A stretch of DNA of 64,000 bases from Candidatus Methylophosphatis haderslevensis (GCA_016711925.1 JADJSA010000017.1:186001-250000); one strand, 5' to 3'. Positions 9,316 to 20,997 are shown, numbered from the stretch's first letter. Numbers and translations are program-made. Notes: a model not told the origin generated them from the letters alone.

Positions 9316-11052
9316 TCAGCGGTCCTCGACGCACAGGTCGGGGTCGGCGACCAGGCATTCGGCGGTCGGCGCACTGGAACCGGCGCCGCGGGTGCGGGTG
9401 GCCTGGTCGCGTGCGGCGATTTGCTGGCCGTTCGGCAGCATCAGCCACATGCGGCCGGATTCCTTCATGCGCGCGGCCTGGGCGTAGGCGTCGGCGCCGA
9501 AGCCCCAGAAGTAGTCGGCCCGCACCGCGCCGCGAATCGCGCCGCCGGTGTCCTGCGCCATCACCAGCCGGTTGAGCTTTCCCTTGCGGCCGGGCTGGCT
9601 GGTGGAGACGAAAACCGGGTAGCCCAGCGGCGTGGTGCGCGGGTCCACCGCCACCGAACGGCCGGCGGTCAGCGGTACGCCGAGCGCCCCGATCGGGCCG
9701 TCCGGCCCGTCCGGAATCTCGCGGAAAAACACGAAGCTGGGATCGGCCGAAATCGCGCTCAGCATCTCGGGCCGCGGCTGGGGAAAACTCTGCGCCGCTG
9801 GCGGCGCGGCAGCCACCCGGGCGGCGGCGGCGCGGCGACCCGGGGGGCCGGCTGGCGCGGATTGGCGGCCGACTGTCGGCCGGCCGCCGGGGCATTGCGC
9901 GCCAGTTCTTCGACCAGCCGCTCGACATCGGGCGCCAGCGGCTCGTTGGCGCGAGGCAGCGGCCGCGGCGCGGCGGCCTGCTTGAGGCCGCGGGTCAGCG
10001 GTTCGGCGGCCGGCTCGCCGGCGGGGTCGGACGGGTCGTCCTCAGCGTCGGGCAGGTCGATGTTGAGGCCGCGCGTGGTGACGGCGGATTTCTTGCCGCC
10101 GGCGCCGGCCCGGCTCTGCGGCGGCTTGAACGGATGGCCGTTCTGCTCCGCATAGGCGAGCCGGACGACTTTTCCGTCTGGCAGGCGCACCTTGCCGGAG
10201 CCCTGTATCTGCATCGAATAGAAGGCCGCCGGGTTGTCCACCCACACCAGCACGCGCGCCCGCGGCAGGCCGTTGCGCTCGATCTCGGCTCGCGTCGCAT
10301 ACGGCACGATGCGGTTGCCTTCCAGGCGCACGCGCAGCTTCTTGTCGCGCACGTCGGCCTGCAGTTCGCCGACATCGATCAGGTAGGGCGCGTTGCCGCC
10401 CGGGCTCGGCCACCACCGTGCGGCCGACGATGCGCCCGGGCACCGGCTGGCCGCGCAGGTTCTTGGGCAGTTGCCGGATGTCGAGCGTCAGCAGATCGTC
10501 CGGCGCGCCATACACCGGGTACACGAACGGCCCGTTCTGGCTGCGGCTGCCGTTGATCAGCGGCTCGTAGTAGCCGGTGATCACGCCCTCCGGCGAGCGG
10601 TCGGTGTTGCGGATTTCGTAGAGCGCGAACTCGCGTTCGAAAAACTGGTGGATCGCCTCGTCGCTGCTCGCCGCCACCTTGGCCGAACGCTCGCATGGCC
10701 CGTCCCAGCCCGGTTTGCGGCCGAGCGCGCCGCAACTGCGGCGGAAGGCTGCCCACGCCTCGCCCAGCCGGTCTTCCTGCCAGCCCGGCAACTGGTTCCA
10801 GCTGGCCGGCTGGAAGTGCGCGTAGCGCGTGCTGAAGCCGGACTTCTCGGCTTGCCCCGCTGCCGCCGGGGTGGGCGCGCCGTCGTCTGCGGCGGGCGGC
10901 GCGCCTGCGGCGGCCGAGCCGGCCGGTTGTGCGCCGGACGCGCCGGCCGAGCGCGTCACGCTGACCGGCGGCGGGGTGGTGGAACACGCCACCATCGTCA
11001 GACTCAAGCAGAGCGCCAGCCGGCAAGCTTCGCCGCGAAAACATCGCTTCAT
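9316..11052 (-). pseudogene. mltA: Membrane-bound lytic murein transglycosylase A, two frameshifts
   Basis: MltA cleaves peptidoglycan glycan strands from the outer membrane. The start is ATG 11052, with a signal peptide and Cys in LTMVACSTT as the probable lipid anchor. The MltA domain carries VITGYYEPLINGS; near 10400 the frame shifts and continues as MRDKKLRVRLEGNRIVPYA. Near 9815 it shifts again into the 3D domain, with catalytic Asp in QDTGGAIRGAVRADYFWG. Repaired length is ~578 aa, far longer than the E. coli enzyme, because ~100 Pro/Ala-rich residues interrupt the C-terminal half. Position directly beside tssJ suggests a role in opening the wall for the T6SS, but mltA is also a common housekeeping gene. 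Confidence 0.88.
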
Positions 11053-11300
11053 CGTGACCTCCGAATCCGATCTGCGGCGTCCGGACGCGAAGCGGCCGGC
11101 GCCAGCCGAATTTACCTTTAGCATAGCGTGAGGCAGGCCGCGCGGGAAATCCGCCTGACGGCTAGGCCTTTAGAACGAAACCGATGCGATTGGCAGGACT
11201 TATACTCGCGGCAAACTTGGCACCTTGCTGTCCGCCGGGTGTGGACGCTGTCCGCCCAAGCGGCGAGAATGCCGGTTCGGAATCATCGGAGGAGAATGTT

Positions 11301-11792
11301 TTGGCGGAACTCAGGTCTTTCGGACGACGCGTTTCCGGTTTGACGCTGGTTGCGGTCGTTCTTGCCCTGCTCGCCGGCTGCGCGAGCGCCCCGCCACCCC
11401 CGCCAAAGCCGACCGTCATCAGCGCAACACTCGACGCGACGACCGGCGTCAATCCCGACGCGAAAGGCCGCGCCTCGCCGATCGTCGTCCGCGTGTTCGA
11501 ACTCAAGTCGGTCGCCGCCTTCAACAACGCCGATTTCTTCTCGCTGTGGGACCGCGAACGCGAAACCCTGTCGGCCGAAATGCTGGGCCGCGACGAATTC
11601 CAGTTGCGGCCGGGCGAACAGAAGAAATTTGAACGCACGCTGCAGCCCGACACCCGCTATGTCGGCGTGATCGCCGCGTTCCGCGATCTGGAGCGCTCGA
11701 ACTGGCGCAGCAGCACGGCGATCGTGCTTAACCAGAAGCAGCCGGTCGGCATCCTGCTTGGCGCGCGCGAAGTTTCCATTTCGGGCAGGTAG
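11301..11792 (+). CDS. tssJ: T6SS outer-membrane lipoprotein TssJ
   Basis: TssJ is the outer-membrane lipoprotein that docks on TssM in the T6SS membrane complex. The product of ~163 aa starts with TTG 11301, chosen because GGAGGAG lies 6 nt upstream; an ATG at 11296 is out of frame. The signal peptide ends in LALLAGC, a good lipobox. The body has family features: VVRVFELKSVAAFNNADFFSL and the loop before RDEFQLRPGE. It is the first gene of the forward run tssJ-tssK-tssL-tssM-tagF-kinase. No clear promoter was found in the ~250 bp upstream. Confidence 0.9.
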   Translation: MAELRSFGRRVSGLTLVAVVLALLAGCASAPPPPPKPTVISATLDATTGVNPDAKGRASPIVVRVFELKSVAAFNNADFFSLWDRERETLSAEMLGRDEFQLRPGEQKKFERTLQPDTRYVGVIAAFRDLERSNWRSSTAIVLNQKQPVGILLGAREVSISGR

Positions 11793-11851
11793 GGCGGGCA
11801 TCTTGCGCGTCGCCGGAAGATGCGACCGCATATACGAACGAGAGGGCGGCC

Positions 11852-13189
11852 ATGTCGTGGAACAGGAAGGTCATTTGGTCCGAGGGGATGTTCCTGCAGC
11901 CCCAGCACCTGCAGCAGCATGACCGTTACATCGAGCGGCTGATCGAAGGCCGCACCCAGCCGATCGCCGCCTATAGCTGGGGCTACGCGGTATTGACGCT
12001 CGACGAGGCGGCCCTCGCGCTGGGCAAGGTGGCAATCGGCGCCGCACGCGGCATATTCCCGGACGGCACGCCGTTCGACTTCCCCGCCGACAACAGCGGC
12101 CCGCTGCCGCTGGATTTTCCGCCCGACGCGAAAGAGGAGCTGGTGGTGCTCGCGCTGCCGCTGCGCAGGGAGGGCAGCCCGGAAGCCGACCTTTCCGGCG
12201 ACGACGCAACCGGCCTGACGCGCTATGCGCCCGACGAGCTGGACATTGCCGACAACACGCTGGCAAGCGGGCAGGCGGCGCTGGTGCAGGTTGGCGATCT
12301 GCGCATGAAACTGATGCTCAAGCGCGATGCGACCGACGCCTACGCCACACTCGGCGTAGTGCGGGTGGTGGAACGGCGGGTGGACAACCAGCTGGTGCTC
12401 GACAAGGCTTACATCGGGCCGACGCTGGCGGTGCGTGGCAACCAGACACTGGCCGGCTATGTGCGCGAGATCCACGGACTGCTGCACCAGCGCGGCGAGG
12501 CTCTCGGTGCCCGCCTGTCGCAACCGGGTCGCGGCGGCGTGGCCGAGATCGCCGACTTTCTGCTGCTGCAGACGGTCAACCGCTTCGAGCCGGTGTACAA
12601 GCATCTGGGCGAGGTGTCGGTGCTGCATCCGCGCGATCTGTACCAAACGTGCCTGATGCTCGCCGGCGACCTGTGCACCTTTTCGCGCGAGACGCGCCGC
12701 CCGCCGGATTACCCGGAATACATCCACGACGACCCGCAGGCCTGCTTCGGCCCGGTGATGGCCGACCTGCGGCGCTCGCTGTCGATGGTGCTCGAACAGA
12801 CCGCCATCCCGATCGAGCTGCAGGATCGCAAGTACGGCGTGCGGGTGGCGATCGTGCCCGACCACGAGTTGTTGCGCAGCGCCGCCTTCGTCCTGGCGGT
12901 CAATGCGCAGATGCCCGGCGATGCGTTGCGCGTGCGCTTTCCGACCCAGGTCAAGATGGGGCCGGTGGAGCGCCTGCGCGATCTGGTCAATCTGCAGTTG
13001 CCGGGCATCGTGCTGCGCGCGCTGCCGGTGGCGCCGCGGCAGATTCCGTACCACGCCGGTTTCACCTATTTCGAGCTGGAGCGCGGCAGCGAGATGTGGA
13101 AACAACTGCAGAAATCGGGCGGGCTGGCGATGCACATCGCCGGCGAGTTCCCGGGCCTCGAACTCGAGTGCTGGGCGATCAGGGAGTAA
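11852..13189 (+). CDS. tssK: T6SS baseplate subunit TssK
   Basis: TssK connects the T6SS baseplate wedge to the TssLM membrane complex. The 445-aa product begins MSWNRKVIWSEGMFLQPQHL, the hallmark N terminus of TssK, and has the usual family length. GAGAGGG lies just upstream of ATG 11852. It is 59 bp after tssJ and 3 bp before tssL, so the genes form an operon. No frame problem is seen. Confidence 0.97.
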   Translation: MSWNRKVIWSEGMFLQPQHLQQHDRYIERLIEGRTQPIAAYSWGYAVLTLDEAALALGKVAIGAARGIFPDGTPFDFPADNSGPLPLDFPPDAKEELVVLALPLRREGSPEADLSGDDATGLTRYAPDELDIADNTLASGQAALVQVGDLRMKLMLKRDATDAYATLGVVRVVERRVDNQLVLDKAYIGPTLAVRGNQTLAGYVREIHGLLHQRGEALGARLSQPGRGGVAEIADFLLLQTVNRFEPVYKHLGEVSVLHPRDLYQTCLMLAGDLCTFSRETRRPPDYPEYIHDDPQACFGPVMADLRRSLSMVLEQTAIPIELQDRKYGVRVAIVPDHELLRSAAFVLAVNAQMPGDALRVRFPTQVKMGPVERLRDLVNLQLPGIVLRALPVAPRQIPYHAGFTYFELERGSEMWKQLQKSGGLAMHIAGEFPGLELECWAIRE

Positions 13190-13192
13190 GCA

Positions 13193-14512
13193 ATGAGCAA
13201 CGACGATCCATTTGCCTCGCCCGAGCCGGACCGCACGTTCCTGATGCCCTCGCCCGGGCAGCGTGCGGCGCGCGGCGCGGTGGACGGCGATCCCGCCGCC
13301 GCGGGCCTGGCCGGCATGCACGAACCGCAGGTGCCGGTCGAGGCGCTGATCCCCAACGCCGGTCTCAATCCGCTGATCATCGCCGCCAGCCCGCTGCTCA
13401 ACGCCGTGCCGCAGTTGCGCGCCTCGCTGACCCACCCCAACCCGATCGGCCTGCGCGAAACGCTGGCCCAGGGCATCCGCGCGTTCGAGGCCAAGGCCAA
13501 GGCCAGCGGCGTCGAACCGCAGAAGGTGATCGCGGCGCGCTACGTGCTGTGCACCTTCCTCGACGAAACCGCGGCCAGCACGCCGTGGGGCGGCTCGGGC
13601 GTGTGGGGCAAGCAAAGCCTGCTGGTGATTTTCCACAACGAAACCTGGGGCGGCGAGAAGGTCTTCCAACTGATGGCCAAGCTGGCCGAGAACCCGGGCG
13701 CCAACCGCGACCTGCTGGAACTCCTCTACGTGGTGCTGGCACTCGGCTTCGAGGGCCGCTACCGCGTGCTCGACAACGGCCGTTCGCAGCTCGAACTGCT
13801 GCGCGAACGCCTGCTGGTCATGCTGCGCAATCAGCGCGGCGAGTACGAACGCGAGCTGTCGCCGCACTGGCGCGGGGTCGAAGCCAAGAAGAACGTGATG
13901 TCGATGCTGCCGATGTGGGTGGTGCTGGCGATAGCCGGCCTGCTGGCGATCGGCATCTACTTCGGCCTGTCGATGAACCTCAACGCCAAGTCCGACCCGG
14001 TGTATGCCGAGATTCAGGCGCTGCGCGCCAAGACCACGGTGGCGGCGGCGCCCAGGCCGGTGACCGCGGCGCCCAAGCCTCGCCTGGCCGGCTTCCTCGA
14101 ACCGGAAATCAAGGCCGGACTGGTCGGGGTCGGCGACTACGGCGATCGCAGCGTCATCACGATCAAGGGCGACGGCTTCTTCGAGCCGGGCAGTGCCACC
14201 GTCGCCGACAAGGTGCTGCCGCTGCTGGTGCGCATCGGCGAAGCGCTCAACTCGGTGCAGGGCTCGGTGCTGATCGCCGGCCACACCGACAACCAGCCGA
14301 TCCGCTCGGCTCGCTTCCCGTCGAACTGGCACCTGTCGCAGGAACGTGCGCTGGCGGTGCAGCGGCTGCTCGGCGCGTCGGTCAAGCCGGAGCGCATGAA
14401 AGCCGAGGGCCGCGCCGAATCCGAGCCGGTCGCAGGCAACGCCACGCCGGCCGACCGGGCGAAGAACCGCCGCGTCGAAATCACGCTGTTCGTTGCCCAG
14501 CCCGGCAACTGA
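13193..14512 (+). CDS. tssL: T6SS inner-membrane protein TssL with C-terminal OmpA domain
   Basis: TssL (DotU/IcmH family) is an inner-membrane part of the T6SS envelope complex. The N-terminal cytoplasmic domain has LCTFLDETAASTPWG and LLELLYVVLALGFEGRYR, both typical. A membrane segment follows (WVVLAIAGLLAIGIYFGLS). The last ~130 residues are an OmpA-like peptidoglycan-binding domain (IAGHTDNQPIRSARFPSNW ... NRRVEITL), the evolved form of TssL. Length is 439 aa. It is 3 bp after tssK and 18 bp before tssM. Confidence 0.96.
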   Translation: MSNDDPFASPEPDRTFLMPSPGQRAARGAVDGDPAAAGLAGMHEPQVPVEALIPNAGLNPLIIAASPLLNAVPQLRASLTHPNPIGLRETLAQGIRAFEAKAKASGVEPQKVIAARYVLCTFLDETAASTPWGGSGVWGKQSLLVIFHNETWGGEKVFQLMAKLAENPGANRDLLELLYVVLALGFEGRYRVLDNGRSQLELLRERLLVMLRNQRGEYERELSPHWRGVEAKKNVMSMLPMWVVLAIAGLLAIGIYFGLSMNLNAKSDPVYAEIQALRAKTTVAAAPRPVTAAPKPRLAGFLEPEIKAGLVGVGDYGDRSVITIKGDGFFEPGSATVADKVLPLLVRIGEALNSVQGSVLIAGHTDNQPIRSARFPSNWHLSQERALAVQRLLGASVKPERMKAEGRAESEPVAGNATPADRAKNRRVEITLFVAQPGN

Positions 14513-14530
14513 CCGAACGGAACCGATCCC

Positions 14531-17500
14531 ATGTTGAGAAGATTCTTCGGCTTCTTCATCCACCCGCTGACACTGGCGATCGTGGGCCTGCTGGCCGCGT
14601 CGCTGATCATCTGGTTCGTCGGCCCGCTGATCGGCATCGGCAAGTATCACCCGCTCGAATCGGAGATCGTGCGCTGGGTATTGATCGGCCTGCTGGTGCT
14701 GGCGTGGGTCGTCAAGCGTGTCTGGACTTGGTTCAAGGCGCGGCGTGCCAATGCGCAGCTGATCGACGGGCTGGTCAAGCAGTCGGCCGAAACCGCCCCC
14801 GCCGGACCCACCGCCACCCAGGAGGAAGTGGCGGCGCTGACCCAGCGCTTCGAGGAGGCGGTTGCCGTCCTGAAAAAAGTGCGCCTGTCGGCCGCCGGCA
14901 AGAAACCGGGGCTGGCCGACATGGTGTCGCTGTCGGGCCGCCAGTTCCTCTACCAGTTGCCCTGGTACATCTTCATCGGCGCGCCCGGCTCGGGCAAGAC
15001 CACCGCGCTGATCAACTCGGGTCTGCAGTTTCCGCTGGCGGAAAAGTTCGGCACCGCATCGATCAAGGGCGTCGGCGGCACGCGCAACTGCGACTGGTGG
15101 TTCACCGACGAGGCGGTGCTGCTCGATACCGCCGGCCGCTACACCACGCAGGAATCCGACCGCGAGGTGGACAGCGCCGCCTGGCAGGGTTTCCTGCAAC
15201 TGCTGAAGAAATCGCGGCCGCGCCGGCCGATCAACGGTGTGATGCTGACGGTCAGCGTCTCCGACCTGCTGCAGCAATCGCCGCAGGAACGCGAGACTCA
15301 CGCCGCCGCGGTGCGCGCGCGCCTGCAGGAACTGCACGAACATCTGCAGATCCGCTTCCCGATCTACGTGCTGGTGACCAAGTCCGACCTGCTGGCCGGC
15401 TTCATGGAGTTTTTCGGCGAACTCGGCAAGGACGAGCGGGCGCAGGTCTGGGGCACCACCTTCGGCTACACCGAGGACATCAAGGCCGCACCGCTGACCG
15501 GATTCGGCAGCGAGTTCGACCTGCTCGAGAAGGCCGCCTGCTCGATCGTGTGCTCGACCGCATGCAGGCCGAGCGCGACCCGACCCGGCGGGCGCAGATT
15601 TTCGCCTTCCCGCAGCAGTTCGCCACCATCAAGCCGCTGCTGACCGAGTTTCTCGAACGGGTGTTTGCCGCCTCGAAATACGAAGAAGCGCCACTGATCC
15701 GCGGCGTGTATCTCACCAGCGGCACCCAGGAAGGCAGCCCGATCGACCGCGTCATGGGCACCCTGGCGCGCGCGTTTGGCATGGAGCGCAAACTGCTGCC
15801 GCCGCAGGCTTCGAGCGGTCGCAGCTACTTCATCACCAGCCTGCTGCACAACGTGGTGTTCCCCGAACAGGGGGTGGCCGGCATCAATCTGCGCTGGGAG
15901 CGCAAGCGCACGCTACTGCAGTGGGGGGTCTATGCGGCGGCGGCAGTGCTGCTGGTCGGCGCCAGCGCCGCCTGGCTGGTGAGCTACTCGCGCAACAAGG
16001 CCTACATCGCCGAAGTCGATGCGCGCCTGCCCGAGATTCGCAAGCAGCTCGAGTCCCTGCCGGTCACCAACAACACCGACGTGGCGAGCCTGATGCCGGC
16101 GCTCGATGCGGTAAGGCAGATCGCCGTCACGCCGGAGATCGCCAACGGCGCGCCGCTGTCGATGGGTTTCGGCATGTTCCAGGGCGACAAGCTGTCGGCG
16201 GCGGCCGAGCAGGCGTACCGCCGCCTGCTCGAGGACGTGATGCTGCCGCGCGTTTCGCTGCGGGTGGAGGAGCAGTTGCGCGGCGCCAACGCCAACAACC
16301 TCGAATTCGCCTACGAGTCGCTCAAGGCCTACCTGATGCTCAACGACCCCGCCCGCTTCGATGCCGCGGCGCTGAAAGCCTGGATCTCCTACGACTGGGA
16401 ACGCAGCCTGCCGCGCGATATGACGATCGAACAGCGCAAGGCGCTCGAGGCGCATCTGGCCGCGCTGTTCGAACGCGGTGCGGTAGCCAGCCCGGTTCCC
16501 AAGGACGAAAACCTGATCGCCTCGGTGCGCAACCTGCTGTCGCAATACGCGCTCGCGGCGCGCGTCTATAGCCGCTTGAAGCGCCAGGGCGTGGGCGGCG
16601 ACATCCCCGAATTCACCGTCGTCAAGGCAGCCGGGCCGTCGGCACCGCTGGTGTTCACCCGGCTCTCCGGGCAACCGCTGACCAAGGGCGTGCCGGGGCT
16701 GTTCTCCTTCGATGGCTATCACAAGGCCTTCAAGCGCGAAGCCGACAAGGTTGCCAATGCGCTGGCCGACGAGGAAGGCTGGGTGCTCGGCATCAAGGAA
16801 CCCGGGGTTGGCGGCAAGCTCGCGGATGCCGGGGTGGGCGGGGCGGCGGGGCGGCTCACCGATGCCAGCGGGCGCGAACGGCTTACCGAGGACGTGCGCC
16901 GCCTCTACCTGATCGACTACGCCAAGACCTGGGACGAGTTTCTCAACGACGTCAAGCTGCTGCGCCCGAGCGGCATGCAGCAGACGCTCGATGTGGCGCG
17001 GATTCTCGCCGCAGTGGACAGCCCGCTGCCGCAGTTCCTGCGCGCCGCCTCGCGCGAAACCACGCTGGTCAAGCCGGAAGGCGGCGAGAAGGAACTCGCG
17101 GACAAGGTGAAGGACAAGCTGGAACTCGAGGCGCGCAACCGTCTCGGCAACATCTTCGGTTCCGACATCACCGCCAAGGGCGCGACCCTGCCGAAGGAAC
17201 CGATCGAGAACATCGTCGACAAGCGCTTCGAATCGCTGCGCCGCTACGTCACCAGCAGCGGGCAGGGCCAGCCGGCGCCGATCGACGGCGCGATCAGCCT
17301 GGTTTCCGAACTGCACGTCATGCTCAATGCGGCCGACACTGCGTCGAAGAGCAAGACCACGCCGCCCGCCTCCGACGTGCCGAACAAGGTCAAGGCGCAG
17401 GCGCCGAGCATGCCCGAACCCCTGCGCTCGGTGCTGCAGCAACTCTCGGACGCCAGCACCCGCGTCACCAACTCGGCGATCGGCCAGAACATCGACGAGG

Positions 17501-18177
17501 CGATCCGCGCGCAGGTCGGCGAACCCTGCCGGCAGTTGATCGCCGGCCGCTATCCGCTGGTGCGCTCCGCCACCCGTGACGCCACCCAGGATGACTTCGC
17601 GACCATCTTCTCACCGGGCGGCAAGGTGGACGACTTCTTCCAGCGCAACCTCGCGCAACTGGTCGACACCTCGGCGCGGCCGTGGAGCTTTCGCCGCATC
17701 AACGACGCATCGGTAGGCGGTTCCGGCTCGCTGGTGCAGTTCCAGCGCGCGCAGGTGATACGCGATGTTTTCTTTCGCGCCGGCGGTCGCACGCCGGGCC
17801 TCAAGCTCGAGTTCAAGCCGATCGAAATGGATGCGGCGCTGACCCAGTTCATCCTCGATGTCGACGGCCAACTGGTCAAGTACAGCCATGGACCGCAGGT
17901 GCCGCAGAGTGTGATCTGGCCCGGCCCGCGCGGCAGTTCACAGGTGCGGGTGCAGGTCCAGCCGGCCGGCCCGACCGGCGTCTCGGGCATGACGACCGAG
18001 GGTCCGTGGGCGCTGTTCCGCATGTTCGACAAGGTCAATATCGATTCCACCGCGCAGCCCGAGCGTTTCATCGCCACGTTTACTGTCGATGGCCGCCGGG
18101 CGCAGTTCGAGGTGCTCGCCAACAGCGTGCAGAACCCGTTCCGCCTGCGCGAACTCGACCAATTCCAGTGTCCTTGA
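14531..18177 (+). pseudogene. tssM: T6SS inner-membrane protein TssM (IcmF), one frameshift
   Basis: TssM spans the inner membrane and periplasm, linking TssL to TssJ. ATG 14531 is followed by two membrane segments (LTLAIVGLLAASLIIWFVG, VLIGLLVLAWVVKRVW), then the cytoplasmic NTPase-like domain with Walker A (GAPGSGKTTALI). Near 15535, after EFDLLE, the frame shifts; it continues as LDRVLDRMQAERDPTRRAQI to the stop at 18177. A third membrane segment (VYAAAAVLLVGASAAWLVSY) and the long periplasmic IcmF region follow. Repaired length is ~1215 aa, normal for TssM. A single shift in an otherwise well-kept gene within an intact operon is more likely a sequence error than decay. Confidence 0.9.
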
Positions 18178-18187
18178 GGGGATCAGC

Positions 18188-18903
18188 ATGAACGACATGC
18201 CCGAAGGCACCCCGGCTGGTACGGCAAGATCGCCAGCCTCGGGGACTTCGCTTCCCGTCGTCTGGCGCCGGAATTCATCAGCCGCTGGGACGGCTGGCTG
18301 CAGCAGGTGATGTCGGCCTCGCGCGGCCATCTCGGCGAAGCCTGGCTGGACGCCTACCTGACCAGCCCGGTGTGGCGCTTCATCCTGTTCCCCGGGGTGT
18401 GCGGCGAATCGACCTGGGTCGGCGTGTTCATGCCGAGCGTGGACAAGGTGGGGCGCTACTTCCCGATCACCATCGCCTGCGAGACCGCGGTCTTCGCCAC
18501 CACCGAACGCGAGTTCAACGCGCTGGCCGACTGGCTGGACCGCATCGAATCGCTGGCGCTGACCACGCTCGACCGCAATCGCACCATGCAGCAGTTCGAC
18601 GAAGCGCTGTCCGCGCTGCGCATGCCGGCCGCAGCACCGCCCCGGGTGGTGCTGGCGCGACAACTGGTCGGCGTGCTGCGCAGTGACGAAGCCGCGATGT
18701 TCACCCTGCCGTCGGACGACGAACTGGCGCAGACGCTGATGGGTGCCGGCGCCTCGGTGCTGCGCGAGGCGGTACGCGGCGGCTCGCTGTGGTGGGCGCC
18801 GAGCGGACCCGGCGCCGGTGCGCCGCTGCTGGCCTGCCGCGGCCTGCCCGACGGGGCGCGCTTTACTGCTATGCTGCGCGCTGTGCCGACCCGCCACGCG
18901 TAG
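18188..18903 (+). pseudogene. tagF: T6SS regulatory protein TagF, one frameshift
   Basis: TagF represses T6SS activity post-translationally, acting with the Fha/PpkA pathway. From ATG 18188 (MNDMPEGTP) the frame breaks near 18215. The family sequence WYGKIASLGDFASRRLAPEF then runs in another phase to the stop at 18903. The body has RFILFPGVCGESTWVGVFMPS and FPITIACE, both characteristic. The break falls in a run of C and G (ACCCCGGC), a common indel site. Repaired length is ~238 aa. It lies 10 bp after tssM and 35 bp before the kinase gene. Confidence 0.85.
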
Positions 18904-18938
18904 CGCATAACGCACCCAGCGCCCGGCGCTGACCGCCC

Positions 18939-20997
18939 ATGGCCGACACCAACGACGACAAGACGATCCTCGCCACCGCGACGCAGAAGCCTTCGGGTCC
19001 GCTGCAGCTTGGCGAGGCCGACAACGCGCTGCCGATCGGCACCCGCCTCGGCGAGTTCGAGTTGATCGGGCTGGTCGGGGTCGGCGGTTTCGGCATCGTC
19101 TACCTGGCCGAGGATCACTCGCTCGGCCGGCGCGTCGCGCTCAAGGAATATATGCCCTCCTCGCTCGCCTCGCGCAGCCAGGGCTCGCAGGTGAACGTCA
19201 AGTCCGAGCGCTACGTCGAAACGTTCGAGGCCGGCCGCCGCAGCTTTGTCAATGAGGCGCGGCTGCTGGCCCAGTTCGACCACCCGTCGCTGGTCAAGGT
19301 GTATCGCTTCTGGGAGGGCAACGGCACCGCCTACATGGTGATGCCGTTCTACGAGGGCGTCACCCTCAAGCAGGCACTCAAGCAGATGCCCGCCGCGCCC
19401 GACGAAATCTGGCTAAAGGGCTTGCTCGCGCCGGTGATGGACGCGCTCGAAGTCATGCATTCGGCGCAGGTGTTCCACCGCGACATCGCGCCCGACAACA
19501 TCCTGCTGCTCGAAGGCGGGCGGCCGCTGCTGCTGGACTTCGGCGCGGCACGGCGCGTGATCGGCGACATGACGCAGGCGCTCACGGTGATCCTCAAGCC
19601 GGGCTACGCGCCGGTCGAGCAGTACGCCGAAATGCCCGAAATGAAGCAGGGCGCGTGGACCGACATCTACGCGCTGTCGGCGGTGATCTACTTCGCCATC
19701 ATGGGCAAGACCCCGCCGCCGTCGGTCGGGCGCATCATGAACGATGCGATGGTGCCGCTGGCCCAGCAGGCGGCCGGCCGCTATTCCGACGAGTTTCTCC
19801 GCGGCGTCGACCGCGGCCTCGCGGTCAAGCCGGCACATCGCCCGCAAAGCATCGCCGAATTTCGCGAATTGCTGGGCGTGGCCCACCTTCCGGCGGCGCA
19901 CACGACGATCCATTCGAGTGCACACGCGTGCGGGCAAGCCGGCATCCGGCGACACTTCTGCCACGTCGCCACCTCAGGCCAGCGGCCCCAAGGCCTCACT
20001 GCTGATCGGCGGCCTGCTGGCGGTCGCCGCGCTGGTTGGCGGCGGCTACTACGCGATGAAACCGAAACCCGCGCCGACGCCGCCACCGGTAGTGGCAAAG
20101 GTCGAGACGCCGCCGGCCCCGCCCGCCAAACCCGAGACAGCGCCGGCGCCGCCCGCCACACCCCCGGCACCGCCGCCGGCCGCGCAGGTCAAGCCTTTCA
20201 GCCCGCTCGACGAGATCGACCGCCTGTTCCAGCAACGCAGTCGGGACTACTCGGTGGCGGTCGAAGTGGAACAGGCGCAGGTGCGCATCGGCCGCGACCG
20301 GCTGCGCTTTCGCCTGCGCTCGAACAAGCCCGGGTATCTGTACGTGCTGATGGTGGGTACCGACAAACAGCACTTCTACAAAATCTTCCCCAACGCGGTC
20401 GATGCCAAGAACCGTATCGACGCCGGCAAGGAACTCGCGCTGCCGCGCCCCGGCTGGATCATGGTGTCCGACGGGCCGCCGGGCGCCGACCAGTTCGTCG
20501 CCATCGTCAGCGAACAGCCGCGCGATTTTGCCGACAGCGGCCTGGTCGCGGTCGACCCGTTCGCCGAGTTTCCGTTCGAGGCCGCCGCACAACTGGCCGC
20601 GAGCCATACGACCGGCCAGTCGCCGTTCATCGGCAAAGTGAAGTGCCCGGACGGCGCGGCCACCTGCTCGGATGCTTACGGCGCCGCGGTGTTCACCATC
20701 GAGGAAGTCGAGTCTGCCGGCGCACCGGCACGCGCCAAGCCGCGCAGCAGCCAGAAGTCGCGGCAGTCGGCGGTCGAAGACGCGCCGGCGCCGCAGAGCA
20801 GGGCGCGCCAGAGCGCCGCCAGCCTGCCGGCAGACGGCCGTCCGCCCGGCCAGTCGATCGAGGACTACGTGCGCAATCAGAACCGCCCTGCCCCGCCCCG
20901 CGCGCCGACGCCCGCGCGCAACGATTACGTAGCGCCGGGCATCCCCGGCGGCAGCGGCTACCCGGTGCCCGGCGTGCCGCGCATTCCCGGATATTGA
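18939..20997 (+). pseudogene. PpkA-like Ser/Thr kinase with DUF4384-like C terminus, one frameshift
   Basis: The product is a Hanks-type protein kinase in the T6SS operon, probably the PpkA role of phosphorylating an FHA protein. The kinase domain has a Gly-rich loop (GVGGFGIVYLAED), VALKEY lysine, HRDIAPDNILL catalytic loop and DFGAARR. Near 19910 the frame shifts; the next phase has a membrane segment (LLIGGLLAVAALVGGGYYA), a Pro/Ala-rich linker and a periplasmic domain with YLYVLMVGTD and AIVSEQPRDF, resembling DUF4384. Repaired length is ~686 aa. It is clearly paralogous to the kinase at 57216-59411, which has the same architecture in one frame and supports the repair. Confidence 0.85.

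Noticed and set aside
11191..11206. Sigma-54 promoter before tssJ (TGGCAGG ... TATACT)
   Set aside because: The GG element resembles the consensus but the -12 GC element is missing, and the TATACT box lacks a -35 at proper distance.
11657..15343. 1228-codon open frame on the minus strand
   Set aside because: It lies antisense to tssK, tssL and tssM. Its translation is low-complexity Arg/Gln/His-rich and matches no family. Long antisense frames are expected in GC-rich coding DNA.
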